Assembly: GCA_016771945.1 (NCBI GenBank)
Contig: QZLF01000001.1
Location: forward strand, 496,001 to 560,000
Reading direction: 5' to 3'
From: Candidatus Leucobacter sulfamidivorax
GTDB lineage: Bacteria; Actinomycetota; Actinomycetes; Actinomycetales; Microbacteriaceae
Length of the DNA stretch: 64,000 bases
The notes below the pieces were generated by a model that worked only from the letters and a program-made list of their open reading frames with translations, was not told the DNA's origin and did no database searches. The translations under genes and the position numbers were made by a program. Every line of letters starts with the position of its first letter. The first letter of the stretch is position 1. This document shows, piece by piece, positions 16,770 through 25,499 of the stretch.

Positions 16770-18029
16770 ATGAAGACCCGGGGCGCTCCCGCCGTCGCGA
16801 CGCCCGGCCTGAGCGTCTCGGCGCTGGCCGCGCTCGGCATCGTCGCGATTCTCGGGCCGCTCGGCTCGGACGTCTTCCTGCCGGGGCTGCCGACCATGAC
16901 CGAGGCATTCGGCGTTCCCGCCGAGCAGCTGCAGCTGACCCTGAGCGCGTTCACCATCGGCCTCGCGGCCGGCCAGCTGGTGGCGGGGCCGCTCTCCGAC
17001 GCCGTAGGCCGGCGCCGGCCGCTCGTGCTCGGCACCGCCGCCGCGGCCGCGGCCGGAGTCGGCGCGGCCTTCGCCCCGAACCTCGCCCTCCTCGTCGTCG
17101 CCTGCCTCGTGATGGGGCTCGGCACCGCGTTCGGCGCGGGCACGACCCGCGCGGTGGTCAGCGACCTCGCCGAAGGCGGTGACCAGCTCACGCGCGGCTT
17201 CGCCCTGCTCAACACCCTCGTCGCGATCGGGCCGATCGTCGCGCCCATCGCGGGCATGGCCCTGATGCTGGTCTGGGGGTGGCGGGGCATCTTCGCCGGC
17301 TACGCGGTGCTCTGCCTGGTCGGGCTCGTCGCGGTGCTCTGGCGGGTGCCGGAGTCGCTGTCGCGCGAGGCGCGCGTGACGGGCGGCTTCGGGGCGATCC
17401 CGCCGACCGTCGCGCGGGCGTTCCGCTCCCGCCCGTTCCTCTGCGGCGCACTCGTCGTCTGGTTCGGCTTCGCGGCGTCCTGGGCCTACATCTCGGGCTC
17501 CTCCCACATCGTGCAGACCGTGCTCGGCTTCGACGCGACCGTGTACGCGATCACCTTCGCGGTGAACGGCTGCGGGCTGGTGCTCGCCGGACTCGTCGTC
17601 GCGCGCCTGGCCGGCCGGTTCACCGATCACCGGATCATGGGCATGGGCCTCGGACTGCTGAGCCTCGGCGCGCTGCTGGTGGGCGTCGGCGCGGCGCTCG
17701 CCGGCGGCGGTGCGCCCTCGCCGTGGCTCGTGCTGCCGGGCCTGTTCTGCTTCGCCGCGGCGATCGGGTTCTATCTCGGTCCCGGCATGGTGCTCGCGGT
17801 GAGCGAGCTGCGCGGCACCGCGGGAACAGCGCTGGCGCTCGTCGGCGCCGTGCAGTTCGTCGTCGCGGCGATCGTCTCGCCGCTGGCCGCCCTCGGGAGC
17901 GGCAACAGCCTCGTCCCCTTCGTGATCACGGTCGCGGCGGCCACCGGGGCCGCATGGCTCTCCTGGGCGCTCTTCCGGGATGGTAGCCATCGCGCACCGG
18001 CCCTGGTCGGGGCGGAGAGCCGGTCATAG
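16770..18029 (+). CDS. MFS transporter (Bcr/CflA type)
   Basis: A 419-residue, about twelve-helix major facilitator transporter. The early block LGSDVFLPGLPTM and the loop GPLSDAVGRRRPL are hallmarks of the Bcr/CflA drug-exporter group. ATG 16770, with GGAG five bases upstream, is chosen instead of ATG 16695, because the latter lies inside regulon site C and before the -10 box. It is a same-length paralogue of the MFS gene at 42454, and both have the regulon site. It probably exports a toxic substrate or intermediate, or imports a substrate. Confidence 0.88.
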   Translation: MKTRGAPAVATPGLSVSALAALGIVAILGPLGSDVFLPGLPTMTEAFGVPAEQLQLTLSAFTIGLAAGQLVAGPLSDAVGRRRPLVLGTAAAAAAGVGAAFAPNLALLVVACLVMGLGTAFGAGTTRAVVSDLAEGGDQLTRGFALLNTLVAIGPIVAPIAGMALMLVWGWRGIFAGYAVLCLVGLVAVLWRVPESLSREARVTGGFGAIPPTVARAFRSRPFLCGALVVWFGFAASWAYISGSSHIVQTVLGFDATVYAITFAVNGCGLVLAGLVVARLAGRFTDHRIMGMGLGLLSLGALLVGVGAALAGGGAPSPWLVLPGLFCFAAAIGFYLGPGMVLAVSELRGTAGTALALVGAVQFVVAAIVSPLAALGSGNSLVPFVITVAAATGAAWLSWALFRDGSHRAPALVGAESRS

Positions 18030-18032
18030 GCT
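17978..18032 (+). promoter_or_regulatory. Regulon site D and -10 box, flavin oxidase operon
   Basis: GGATGGTAGCCATCG (17978-17992) followed by TAGGCT (18027-18032), 44.5 bp centre to centre. The site lies inside the last codons of the preceding MFS gene, which argues for selection on the DNA itself. Confidence 0.62.
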
Positions 18033-18118
18033 CGGAGCCAGTTGCGCGGCCGAGCCGACGCACCCACGACGATCGCGCGGCGGAGCCGCCGTGTCCACCG
18101 AAGCAGAGGAGCTCGACG

Positions 18119-19519
18119 ATGACCCTTCCCGCCGACCGATTCGATGGCAGGCTCGTGCTGCCCGGCGACTCCGACTTCGAGGAGGCCGTGCTCGGCCGGG
18201 TGTTCAACGGGCGCCGCCCGGATCGTCGCCCCGATGCGGTGCTGATCGCGGCGTCGGTCGAGGACGTGCGCCGGGGGGTGCTGCTCGCGAAGGAGCGGGG
18301 CTGGACGGTGGCGGTGCGCTCCGGCGGCCACGCCTGGGCGGCGTGGAGCGTGCGCGACGGGGGCCTCCTCATCGATCTCGGCGCGCTGGACGACATCGAC
18401 TACGACGCGGAGACCGAGATCGTGAGCGCGGGGCCCGCGACCAAGGGCGGCGAGGTGCTCTCCCCGTATCTCGAGGAGCGGGGCCGCTTCTTCAACGGCG
18501 GCCACTGCCCCTCGGTCGGCATCGGCGGCTTCCTGCTGCAGGGCGGCCAGGGCTGGAACCAGCGCGGCTGGGGCTGGGCGGCGGAGAGCGTCGTCGCCGT
18601 CGACGTGGTGACCGCGGACGGCGAGCTGGTGCGCGCCGACGCCGAGCAGAACAGCGACCTGTACTGGGCCGCACGCGGGGCGGGCCCCAGCTACCCGGGC
18701 ATCGTGGTGCGCTTCCACCTGCAGACCCGCCCGAAGTTCGGCGCGCTGGCGCACACCGTGCACGGCTACGAGCTCGAGGACTTCACCGAGGTCATGACGT
18801 GGATGTACGAGAACCACGCCAGGATCAGCACCGACGTCGAGATCGTCTGCGTCTCGCAGATGACCGAGACGCCCGACGGCGGGCAGCGGCGCCTGCTTCT
18901 CGTCACCGCGCTCGCCTTCGGTCCCGACTCCGACACCGCCCGCGAGTACGTGGCGCCGTTCAACGAGATCCCGGTCATCGACCGCGCCGTGTTCGTCGTC
19001 GACGGCGTCCCGACGACCCTCGCCGAGCAGCGCGCGAACCAGGAGGTCGCGAACCCCGAGCACGCCCAGTACATCTGCGATTGCGCGTGGATCGACGGCG
19101 ACTACTCCGCCGAGGGCATCGCCGCGATGGTCGAGGGGATCCGCCCCCTCTTCACGACGAACCCGACCGAGAAGGGCTTCGCGATCTGGATGAGCAACGC
19201 GCCGCGCCGCGAGCTGCCAGATATGGCGTTCTCCCTGCACACGGACGCGTATGTGGCGGCCTACACCGTGTACGACGACCCCGCCGACTTCGCCCGCAAC
19301 CGGGCCTGGGTGACCGAGGTCTACGAGCACGCGCAGCCCGTCACGGCCGGCCAGTACCTCGGAGACTCCGACATGACGAATCGTCAGCTGAAGTTCATGG
19401 CGCCCGAGAACTGGGAGCGCCTGCAGGGCGTCATCCGGGATCGCGATCCCGAGGGCCGCTTCGCCCGATACCTGGCCAGCGACCCCGCCACCATCAACAC
19501 CAACCACTGGGAGCTGTGA
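18119..19519 (+). CDS. FAD-linked oxidase, berberine-bridge type with bicovalent FAD
   Basis: A 466-residue oxidoreductase of the FAD-binding-4/BBE family. RSGGHAW places the FAD-linking histidine at residue 71 and GGHCPSVGIGG the cysteine at 130, the two residues that bind FAD doubly in this family; the C terminus INTNHWEL is the BBE tail. Relatives oxidise alkaloids (6-hydroxynicotine oxidase), sugars or aromatic alcohols. It has no signal peptide, so it is probably cytoplasmic. It begins the operon with the RpiB-like gene (4 bp gap) and a broken MDR gene, under regulon site D. Confidence 0.87.
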   Translation: MTLPADRFDGRLVLPGDSDFEEAVLGRVFNGRRPDRRPDAVLIAASVEDVRRGVLLAKERGWTVAVRSGGHAWAAWSVRDGGLLIDLGALDDIDYDAETEIVSAGPATKGGEVLSPYLEERGRFFNGGHCPSVGIGGFLLQGGQGWNQRGWGWAAESVVAVDVVTADGELVRADAEQNSDLYWAARGAGPSYPGIVVRFHLQTRPKFGALAHTVHGYELEDFTEVMTWMYENHARISTDVEIVCVSQMTETPDGGQRRLLLVTALAFGPDSDTAREYVAPFNEIPVIDRAVFVVDGVPTTLAEQRANQEVANPEHAQYICDCAWIDGDYSAEGIAAMVEGIRPLFTTNPTEKGFAIWMSNAPRRELPDMAFSLHTDAYVAAYTVYDDPADFARNRAWVTEVYEHAQPVTAGQYLGDSDMTNRQLKFMAPENWERLQGVIRDRDPEGRFARYLASDPATINTNHWEL

Positions 19520-19523
19520 GACC

Positions 19524-20042
19524 ATGACACGCATTCACTTCGCCGCGGATCACGGCGGCTACGAGCTGGGTCGGCGCCTGCAGGAGCGCGCCATCGCCGG
19601 AGGCTTCGACGTCATCTGGCACGGTGCGGACGAGCTCGACCCGGGGGACGACTACCCGGGCTTCGCCGTGCGGATCGGCCAGGCGGTCGTCGAGGATCAG
19701 GACGCCGGCGTCGACGCCTTCGGCGTGCTCGTCGTGGGCGAGCCGGCTGCGGGCGTCGTCGCCGCGAACAAGGCGAACGGCGCGCGCGCCGTGCCGGCCA
19801 CCACGCCGAACGAGGCGATCAGCGCCCGTCGCATCATCGACGCCAACGTGCTGGTGCTCGGCGGCGTCGCCTACGAGCCTTCGGCCTGGCTCTCGATCGG
19901 AGCGTTCGTGCGTACCGGCATGGCGCCGGTGGTCGAGCACGGGCGCCGCATCCTCCAGATCGAGGAGTACGAGAACTCGGGCACCATCGAGGGGTGGGCG
20001 GTGCAGCTCGAGCCCGAGCAGATCGCCCGCCAGTACGCATGA
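19524..20042 (+). CDS. RpiB/LacAB-fold protein lacking the usual catalytic site
   Basis: A 172-residue member of the ribose-5-phosphate isomerase B/LacA-LacB family: it begins MTRIHFAADHGGYELG, carries DYPGFA and ends the core with VAANKANGARA. The usual CGTG(I)G block with the catalytic cysteine instead reads VVGEPAAGVVAANK, so the cysteine is valine and the anion-binding loop is changed. It is therefore unlikely to be a normal pentose-phosphate isomerase and may isomerise or bind a pathway intermediate. It follows the flavin oxidase gene by 4 bp. Confidence 0.8.
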   Translation: MTRIHFAADHGGYELGRRLQERAIAGGFDVIWHGADELDPGDDYPGFAVRIGQAVVEDQDAGVDAFGVLVVGEPAAGVVAANKANGARAVPATTPNEAISARRIIDANVLVLGGVAYEPSAWLSIGAFVRTGMAPVVEHGRRILQIEEYENSGTIEGWAVQLEPEQIARQYA

Positions 20043-20139
20043 AGCACCGACGCCCGAAGCGAGGCATGTTGCCGATCATCGAGCTTGTCGAGATGCCCGG
20101 CGCCGTACCCACCCGTGCAATTGGATCAGGAGGACGCGC

Positions 20140-21053
20140 ATGAGCCGTGCATTGCTCTACGATCGGGTCGGCGGCCCGGAGGTGCTCAGGATCGCCGAGG
20201 CTCCCGACACCGCGCTCGGTGCGGGCGAGGTGGCGCTGCGCGTGCGCGCGGCAGGCCTCAACCCCTTCGACGCGAAGGTGCGCAGCGGCTTCATCCCCTT
20301 CGACGCGCCCTTCCCCCGTCGCGTCGGCAGCGACGTCGCCGGCACCGTGATCGCGGTGGGCCCGGGCGCGCGCTACTGGGACGGCTCGCCCGTCGAGCCC
20401 GGAGACGAGGTGCTCGGTCGCGCCGACGGCTCCGTGGCCGAGCGGGCGATCGCGCAGGCCTCCGATCTGACGCGGCGCCCCGAGGGGCTCGACGTCGCGG
20501 CCGCCGGCGGACTGAACGTCGCGGGCCTGACCGCGGTATCGGTGCTGACGACGGCGCCCGTTGCCGCCGCCGACACGGTGCTCGTGGGCGGCGCTGCAGG
20601 TGCGGTCGGCTTCGTCGCGGCGCAGCTCGCGCTCGCCGCGGGCGCGACGGTCGTCGGCACGGCCTCTCCGCGCAACCACGAGCTGCTGCGCTCGGTCGGC
20701 GTCGTGCCGGTGGCCTACGGCGACGCCGTCGCCGAGCGGGTGGCGAGCACGGCGCGGTCACCGCGGTCTACGACTGCCACGGCCGCGATGCCCTCGACGC
20801 CGGTGTCGCGCTCGGCGTGCCGGCGGAGCGCATGGTGGCGATCGCCGCCTACCAGGCCGTCGACGAGCTCGGCGTGCATAACGCGGAGCGCGCGGCGCGG
20901 ACCGCCGAGAATCTGGCGCGCCTCGCCGGCGAGATCGCGGCCGGTCGGCTGGTCTTCCCGGTCGCCCGGACCTTCCCGCTCGATGCGGCGGTCGCCGCCT
21001 TCGAGGCGCTGGAGGCGCCGCACCCGCCCGGCAAGATCGTCGTGACGCCCTGA
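20140..21053 (+). pseudogene. Quinone/zinc-type alcohol dehydrogenase (MDR), frameshifted
   Basis: The MDR protein is clear in one frame from MSRALLYDRVGGPEVLR through the cofactor block VLVGGAAGAVGFVAAQLA to VAYGDAVAERV, then continues in the next frame as HGAVTAVYDCHGRDALDAG to the end KIVVTP. The switch lies near 20735-20755 and is explained by one missing base; restored, the protein would have about 304 residues, normal for the family. It is either a recent inactivation or a sequence error. AGGAGG is upstream of ATG 20140. It follows the RpiB-like gene by 97 bp. Confidence 0.8.
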
Positions 21054-21076
21054 GCCGGCCTTCTCCCCGCAAGGAC

Positions 21077-21124
21077 TTGGCGCGGATGTGCAGTTATCCG
21101 TCATGTACTGCACATCCGCGCCAA
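21077..21124. terminator. Perfect 18-bp inverted repeat, bidirectional terminator
   Basis: The arm TTGGCGCGGATGTGCAGT (21077-21094) and its exact complement (21107-21124) flank a 12-base loop. It lies between the convergent MDR and aldehyde dehydrogenase genes. The length and perfection of the stem are greater than other hairpins in the window. Confidence 0.7.
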
Positions 21125-21167
21125 CTGCTCTGCAAGGGCAGTCGCCTGTGCGGGTCGGACGCGGGGC

Positions 21168-22544
21168 TCAGCCCCGCCACACGGTCTTGAGGTTGCAGAA
21201 CTCGCGGATGCCGACGGCCGCGAGCTCGCGGCCCACGCCCGAGTCCTTCACCCCGCCGAAGGGCAGCTCGGGGTACGAGGCGGTCATGCCGTTGACGAAG
21301 ACGGCGCCCGCGTCGAGGCGGTCGATGAACCACTCCTGCTCGTCGGCGTCCTGCGTCCACACCGCCGAGCTCAGCCCGAAGGTGGTGCCGTTGGCGATGC
21401 GCAGCGCCTCCTCGCGGCTCTCTGCGCGGTAGACGGTGGCGACCGGGCCGAAGGCCTCCTCGAGGTGGAGCCGCATCTCGGGGGTGATGTCGGCGAGCAC
21501 GGTCGGCTCGTAGAACCAGCCGGCGCCCTCGGGCGCCTTGCCGCCGGCGAGCACCCGCGCGCCCTTGGCGACGGCGTCCTCGACCTGGCCGGCGAGCTCG
21601 TCGCGGCCGCCCTCGGTGGCCAGCGGGCCGATGTCGGTCGACTCCTCGAAGGGATCGCCGAGCTTCAACGCCGCGGTCTTCCGGGCGAACAGCTCGGTGA
21701 ACTCGTCGTAGACGTCGGCGTGCACGATGAAGCGCTTGCCCGCGATGCAGGACTGCCCGTTGTTCTGGTTGCGCGCGGTCACCGCGACCGTCGCGGCCCG
21801 CTCGATGTCCGCGCTGGGCATGACGATGAAGGGATCGGACCCGCCGAGCTCGAGCACGACGTGCTTGACCTCGGAGCCGGAGATCGAGGCCAGCGAGCGG
21901 CCGGCCGGCTCCGAGCCGGTCAGGGTCGCCGCCTTCACGCGAGGGTCGCGCAGCACCCCCTCCACCCGCGAGGCGGGGATCAGCAGGGAGTGGAAGGAGC
22001 CCTCCGGAAAGCCTGCGCGCTCGAAGAGCGTGTCGAGGTACAGGGCCGCCTGCGGCACGTTCGAGGCGTGCTTCAGCAGACCGGTGTTGCCGGCCATGAG
22101 AGCGGGCCCCGCGAAGCGCAGCACCTGCCAGATCGGGTAGTTCCACGGCATGACCGCGAGCACGATGCCGATGGGCGCGTACCGGGTTCCCGCGGCCGAC
22201 GCCCCGACCGCGGCGGGGTCGGCGAGGGGCTCTGGCGCGAGGAACTGCTCCGCGTTGTCGGCGTAGAAGCGCAGGCCCTTCGCGGCCTTCAGCACCTCGG
22301 CCCGCGCTCCCTTGATCGGGCGCCCCATCTCGAGGGTGATGAGGCGCGCGGCCTCCTCGACGTCCTCCTCGAGCAGATCCGCAGCCCGGTGCATCCACTC
22401 CGCGCGCTGGGCGAAGGAGGTCTCGCGCAGCACCTCGAAGGCGGCCTGCGCCCGGGCGATCCGGCGTTCGACCTCCTCCTCCGTGTGGGCCTCGAATGTC
22501 TGCTCGGTCTCACCCGTGAAGGGGTTGATGGTCGCGATGGCCAT
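21168..22544 (-). CDS. NAD(P)-dependent aldehyde dehydrogenase (succinate-semialdehyde type)
   Basis: A 458-residue aldehyde dehydrogenase. The catalytic glutamate is in VVLELGGSDPF and the cysteine in NNGQSCIAGKRF; the C-terminal block ELPFGGVKDSGVGRE is typical of succinate-semialdehyde dehydrogenases of the SSADH/YneI group. ATG 22544 follows GAGGAG by nine bases; the longer upstream frame has no family match. Regulon site E drives it, so it probably removes an aldehyde produced by the pathway. It is divergent from the GntR operon. Confidence 0.92.
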   Translation of the reverse strand: MAIATINPFTGETEQTFEAHTEEEVERRIARAQAAFEVLRETSFAQRAEWMHRAADLLEEDVEEAARLITLEMGRPIKGARAEVLKAAKGLRFYADNAEQFLAPEPLADPAAVGASAAGTRYAPIGIVLAVMPWNYPIWQVLRFAGPALMAGNTGLLKHASNVPQAALYLDTLFERAGFPEGSFHSLLIPASRVEGVLRDPRVKAATLTGSEPAGRSLASISGSEVKHVVLELGGSDPFIVMPSADIERAATVAVTARNQNNGQSCIAGKRFIVHADVYDEFTELFARKTAALKLGDPFEESTDIGPLATEGGRDELAGQVEDAVAKGARVLAGGKAPEGAGWFYEPTVLADITPEMRLHLEEAFGPVATVYRAESREEALRIANGTTFGLSSAVWTQDADEQEWFIDRLDAGAVFVNGMTASYPELPFGGVKDSGVGRELAAVGIREFCNLKTVWRG

Positions 22545-22601
22545 GCGCTTGCGCTCCTCGATGGTCGGTGGTGGCGGCGAATTCGTACCGGCGTCTCCGC
22601 G

Positions 22602-22655
22602 AGCGTACGACGTCGGAGGTCGTTCCGCCATCGCGGGCGACGATGGCAGGCATGC
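22602..22655 (-). promoter_or_regulatory. Regulon site E and -10 box, aldehyde dehydrogenase
   Basis: On the minus strand GCATGCCTGCCATCG (22655-22641) is followed by TACGCT (22607-22602), 43.5 bp centre to centre. Confidence 0.58.
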
Positions 22656-22669
22656 CCGCACCCCGCTGG

Positions 22670-22690
22670 TTCGATATTCGATATTCGATC
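22670..22690. repeat. Three tandem 7-mers TTCGATA/C, possible operator
   Basis: TTCGATA, TTCGATA, TTCGATC follow each other without gap, ending 11 bp before the GntR start codon at 22702. The position fits the promoter or an autoregulatory GntR binding region. Confidence 0.45.
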
Positions 22691-22701
22691 ATCCTGGGGA
22701 A

Positions 22702-23406
22702 ATGCCATCACTGCAACCCCGACGAATGACCGATGCGGTGGTCCGCGAGCTCCGCGAGCGGATCGTCTCGGGCGAACTCGCGCCCGGGATGCGGATCGAC
22801 ATCAACACGCTCGCCTCCGAGCTGGGGGTGAGCCACACGCCCGTGCGCGAGGCGATCCTGCATCTCGAGGGCCTCGGCATGGTGACCCGCCAGCCCTACC
22901 GCGGCACGGTGGTCACCGGGATCGACCCGAATCGTCTGGAGGAGATCACCGCGCTGCGCATCGACCTCGAGGGCCGGGCGACGCTGCTCGGCGTGCCGAG
23001 GCTGTCGGAGCACGACATCGCGCGCATGCGCGAGCTCCACGAGGAGCTCGCCGCCGACGAGGCGGACGGATCCCTGGGCTCCGACGGCTTCAACGGGCTC
23101 AACCGCGAGTTCCACGGCGTCGTCTACGCGGCCGCGGACTCGCCCACGCTGCTGCGTCTGATCGAGACGCTGCAGGACGAGGCGGATCGCATCCGGCTGC
23201 GGGTCGACATGCAGGGGTCGACCGCGCCCGCCTTCCACGCCGAGATCCTGCGGGCCTGCGAGCGGCGCGACGCGCAGGCCGCCTGCGAGGCGACCAGGAG
23301 GCACCTGCTGGAGTCCTTCTTCGCTCTGCGGGGCGGAGACCGTGCGCCGGGCGAGGGAATCCTCGCGGGCGTGATCCGCGACACGAAGATGGAGACGATC
23401 CGATGA
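22702..23406 (+). CDS. GntR-family regulator (FadR/VanR type)
   Basis: A 234-residue regulator: the winged helix-turn-helix spans about residues 10-75 (LRERIVSGELAPGMRI, ELGVSHTPVREAI) and the helical FCD effector domain follows, with the metal-site histidine-type residues in FHGVVY and FHAEILRACER. It begins an operon whose next gene overlaps it by four bases (ATGA), so it most likely regulates that operon. The ATG at 22702 lacks a good ribosome site; CATCCT ends 6 nt upstream, so it may be leaderless. Confidence 0.88.
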   Translation: MPSLQPRRMTDAVVRELRERIVSGELAPGMRIDINTLASELGVSHTPVREAILHLEGLGMVTRQPYRGTVVTGIDPNRLEEITALRIDLEGRATLLGVPRLSEHDIARMRELHEELAADEADGSLGSDGFNGLNREFHGVVYAAADSPTLLRLIETLQDEADRIRLRVDMQGSTAPAFHAEILRACERRDAQAACEATRRHLLESFFALRGGDRAPGEGILAGVIRDTKMETIR

Positions 23407-24410
23407 GTGAAGACGCCTTCCGCGCCGAGCCGCCGACCCTGTTCCTCACCGACGAGGACGTCGAGGCGCTCGCCGACTGGGACGGCGCGATCGACGCGCT
23501 GCGCGAGGCGTACAGTCATCCCGACGAGCCGGGGTCGACGCCCGAGCGCGCCGTGGCGGTGACCGCGACCGGCTGGCAGCGGGTGATGCCCTCGGCGCCT
23601 CCGGGCGCGAAGTACGCCGGTTCGAAGACCATCTCGGCCTCGCTGCGGAACGGCCTGGCGAGCTACCTGATCACGCTGTTCGACCAGCGCGATTCCCGCC
23701 TCGTCGCCCTCGTCGACGGCAACCGCATCACGGGCCTGCGCACCGCCGCGACCGCGGCCGCCGCTCTCACCGCGCTGCTGCCCGGTCGGCCCGTCGCCGC
23801 CGCCGTGGTCGGCTCGGGCTTCGAGGCCCGGGCGCAGCTGCGCGCGGCCTCCCGGGTCGCCGATATCGCGGAGGCGCGGGTGTCGAGCCCCACCGCGGCC
23901 AACCGCGAGCGCTTCGCGGCCGAGCTCTCCGACGAGCTCGGCATCCCGGTGACCGCGGTCGCCGAGCCCGAGGCCGCGGTCCGCGGCGCGGGGCTCGTGC
24001 TGTGCGCCGCCAGATCCCGCGACGAGAGCCCGACCGTGAGATCCGAGTGGCTGGACGACGACGCCACCGTGGTCTCGGTCGGGTCCACGACCCCCTCGCA
24101 GCGGGAGCTCGATCCCGCGATCATCGGCCGCGCCTCGATCGTCGTCGCCGATGCGCTCGCCGAGGTGCTCCACGACAGCGGCGACATGATCGAGGCGCGC
24201 CGCGCGGGTCTCGACCCCGACGCGGTCACGGTCTCGCTGCACACACTGCTCGCGGGCGACGCGACCCGGCCCGAGCGCGGCATCGCCGTCTACAAGTCCA
24301 CCGGAAGCGGGTTCCAGGACATCGTGCTCGCCGAGCTGCTGGTCGACCGCGCGCTCGAGCGGGGCCTCGGCACGCCGCTGCCGGTCGGCATCCTGACCAT
24401 TCGCAAGTAG
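23403..24410 (+). CDS. Ornithine cyclodeaminase/mu-crystallin family protein
   Basis: A 335-residue protein of the OCD family: the substrate block GLRTAATAAAAL, the NAD-binding block AAVVGSGFEARAQLRAA near residue 130, and the late VYKSTGSGFQDIVLAELLV motif. Family members are ornithine cyclodeaminases, alanine dehydrogenases and ketimine or imine reductases. In a catabolic operon with a lyase and a flavin oxidase, reduction of an imine intermediate is plausible but not shown. It overlaps the GntR gene by ATGA. Confidence 0.85.
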   Translation: MSEDAFRAEPPTLFLTDEDVEALADWDGAIDALREAYSHPDEPGSTPERAVAVTATGWQRVMPSAPPGAKYAGSKTISASLRNGLASYLITLFDQRDSRLVALVDGNRITGLRTAATAAAALTALLPGRPVAAAVVGSGFEARAQLRAASRVADIAEARVSSPTAANRERFAAELSDELGIPVTAVAEPEAAVRGAGLVLCAARSRDESPTVRSEWLDDDATVVSVGSTTPSQRELDPAIIGRASIVVADALAEVLHDSGDMIEARRAGLDPDAVTVSLHTLLAGDATRPERGIAVYKSTGSGFQDIVLAELLVDRALERGLGTPLPVGILTIRK

Positions 24411-24461
24411 CCCCGGCGCCACCGCTGACGCATCACCACCACTCCAGAGGAGAAGAACACC

Positions 24462-25481
24462 ATGGCCGGATACACCAGGTCCGAGGCCCGCGACTGGGCG
24501 CGCGAGCGCCTCGTCGGCGCCGTCAACTGCACCATCCCCTCGTTCACGCGCGACCTGCGCGACATCAACGAGGCGGGCATCAGGCACGACATCCGCCTCG
24601 CCAAGGAGCACGGCTTCCTCGGCACGCTCGGCGTCTCGGAGATCAGCATCACCCTGCCCGAGTACCTCCGCTTCCTCGAGATCGTGAAGGACGAGGCGCA
24701 GGACGATCTCGTCGTCGTGCACCATGCCAGCTGGAGCAACCTGGAGCAGAACATCGAGGCGGTCAAGGGCGCCGAGGCCGCGGGGGCCGAGCTCGTCCTG
24801 CTGTCGTACCCGCCGAACTTCTACCCGGAGTCGGAGCAGGAGGTCTACGACTACACGAAGGCCGTCTGCGACGCCACGAACCTCGCGGTGATCCTGTTCC
24901 CGATGTTCCTGTGGGGCTTCAGCTCGCGGATCCATCCCTCCGACATCCCCGCCCGCCTGATCCGGCGCATGCTCGACGACATCCCCAACATCGCCGTGAT
25001 CAAGGCGGAGGGAGGCTTCCCCTCGATCATGGGCATCGTCGAGTGCCACCGGCTGTTCGGCGAGGAGGTCGTGATCTCCTGCCCGATCGAGGGCGAGCTG
25101 CTGCCGCTCGGCCAGCTGATCCCGATCCAGCTCTCGGCCACCAGTGACCACGAGTTCTGGGGCCCGACGATTCCCGAGGCGATGCGCCTGCTGCGCGCGG
25201 GCGAGTTCCAGGAGGTCACCGACCTCTACTGGCGGATGCACCCGGCGCGGAAGGCCAAGAGCGCCGTCTCGCAGCAGCTCAACGGCGGCAACTTCATCAA
25301 CCGGCAGCTGTGGAAGTTCCAGGGCTGGCTGCGCGGCTACAACGGCGGGCCGCTGCGCCTGCCCACCCAGCGCATCCACGATCCGCAGATGAACCAGCTG
25401 CGCAAGGGCCTCATCGATTCTGGCTTCGAGCCGAGCACGGACCCGTTCCGCGACTTCTTCATCGGCCGCAACCCGGCCTGA
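24462..25481 (+). CDS. DapA/NanA-family lyase (dihydrodipicolinate synthase fold)
   Basis: A 339-residue TIM-barrel protein of the DHDPS family. The Schiff-base lysine fits the lysine in NIAVIKAEGG, and SYPPNFY supplies the tyrosine region. Beyond the barrel there is a C-terminal extension of about 60 residues. The family contains pyruvate-releasing aldolases, hydratase-aldolases and decarboxylating dehydratases. A strong GGAGAAG site precedes ATG 24462. The operon context with OCD, a VAO-type oxidase and an SDR suggests degradation rather than lysine synthesis. Confidence 0.85.
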   Translation: MAGYTRSEARDWARERLVGAVNCTIPSFTRDLRDINEAGIRHDIRLAKEHGFLGTLGVSEISITLPEYLRFLEIVKDEAQDDLVVVHHASWSNLEQNIEAVKGAEAAGAELVLLSYPPNFYPESEQEVYDYTKAVCDATNLAVILFPMFLWGFSSRIHPSDIPARLIRRMLDDIPNIAVIKAEGGFPSIMGIVECHRLFGEEVVISCPIEGELLPLGQLIPIQLSATSDHEFWGPTIPEAMRLLRAGEFQEVTDLYWRMHPARKAKSAVSQQLNGGNFINRQLWKFQGWLRGYNGGPLRLPTQRIHDPQMNQLRKGLIDSGFEPSTDPFRDFFIGRNPA

Positions 25482-25499
25482 TCCGATCGGAGACCGAAG

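Noticed and set aside
6793-20042. Nicotine degradation cluster
   Set aside because: A DHPON-hydrolase-like protein, a 6-hydroxynicotine-oxidase-like flavoprotein and FMOs are present, but the molybdenum hydroxylases and other specific nicotine genes are not, and the similarities are at family level only.
20043-20139. ATCGAGCTTGTCGAGAT as a palindromic operator
   Set aside because: The match is imperfect and such sequences are common repeats in this group of bacteria; nothing ties it to regulation here.
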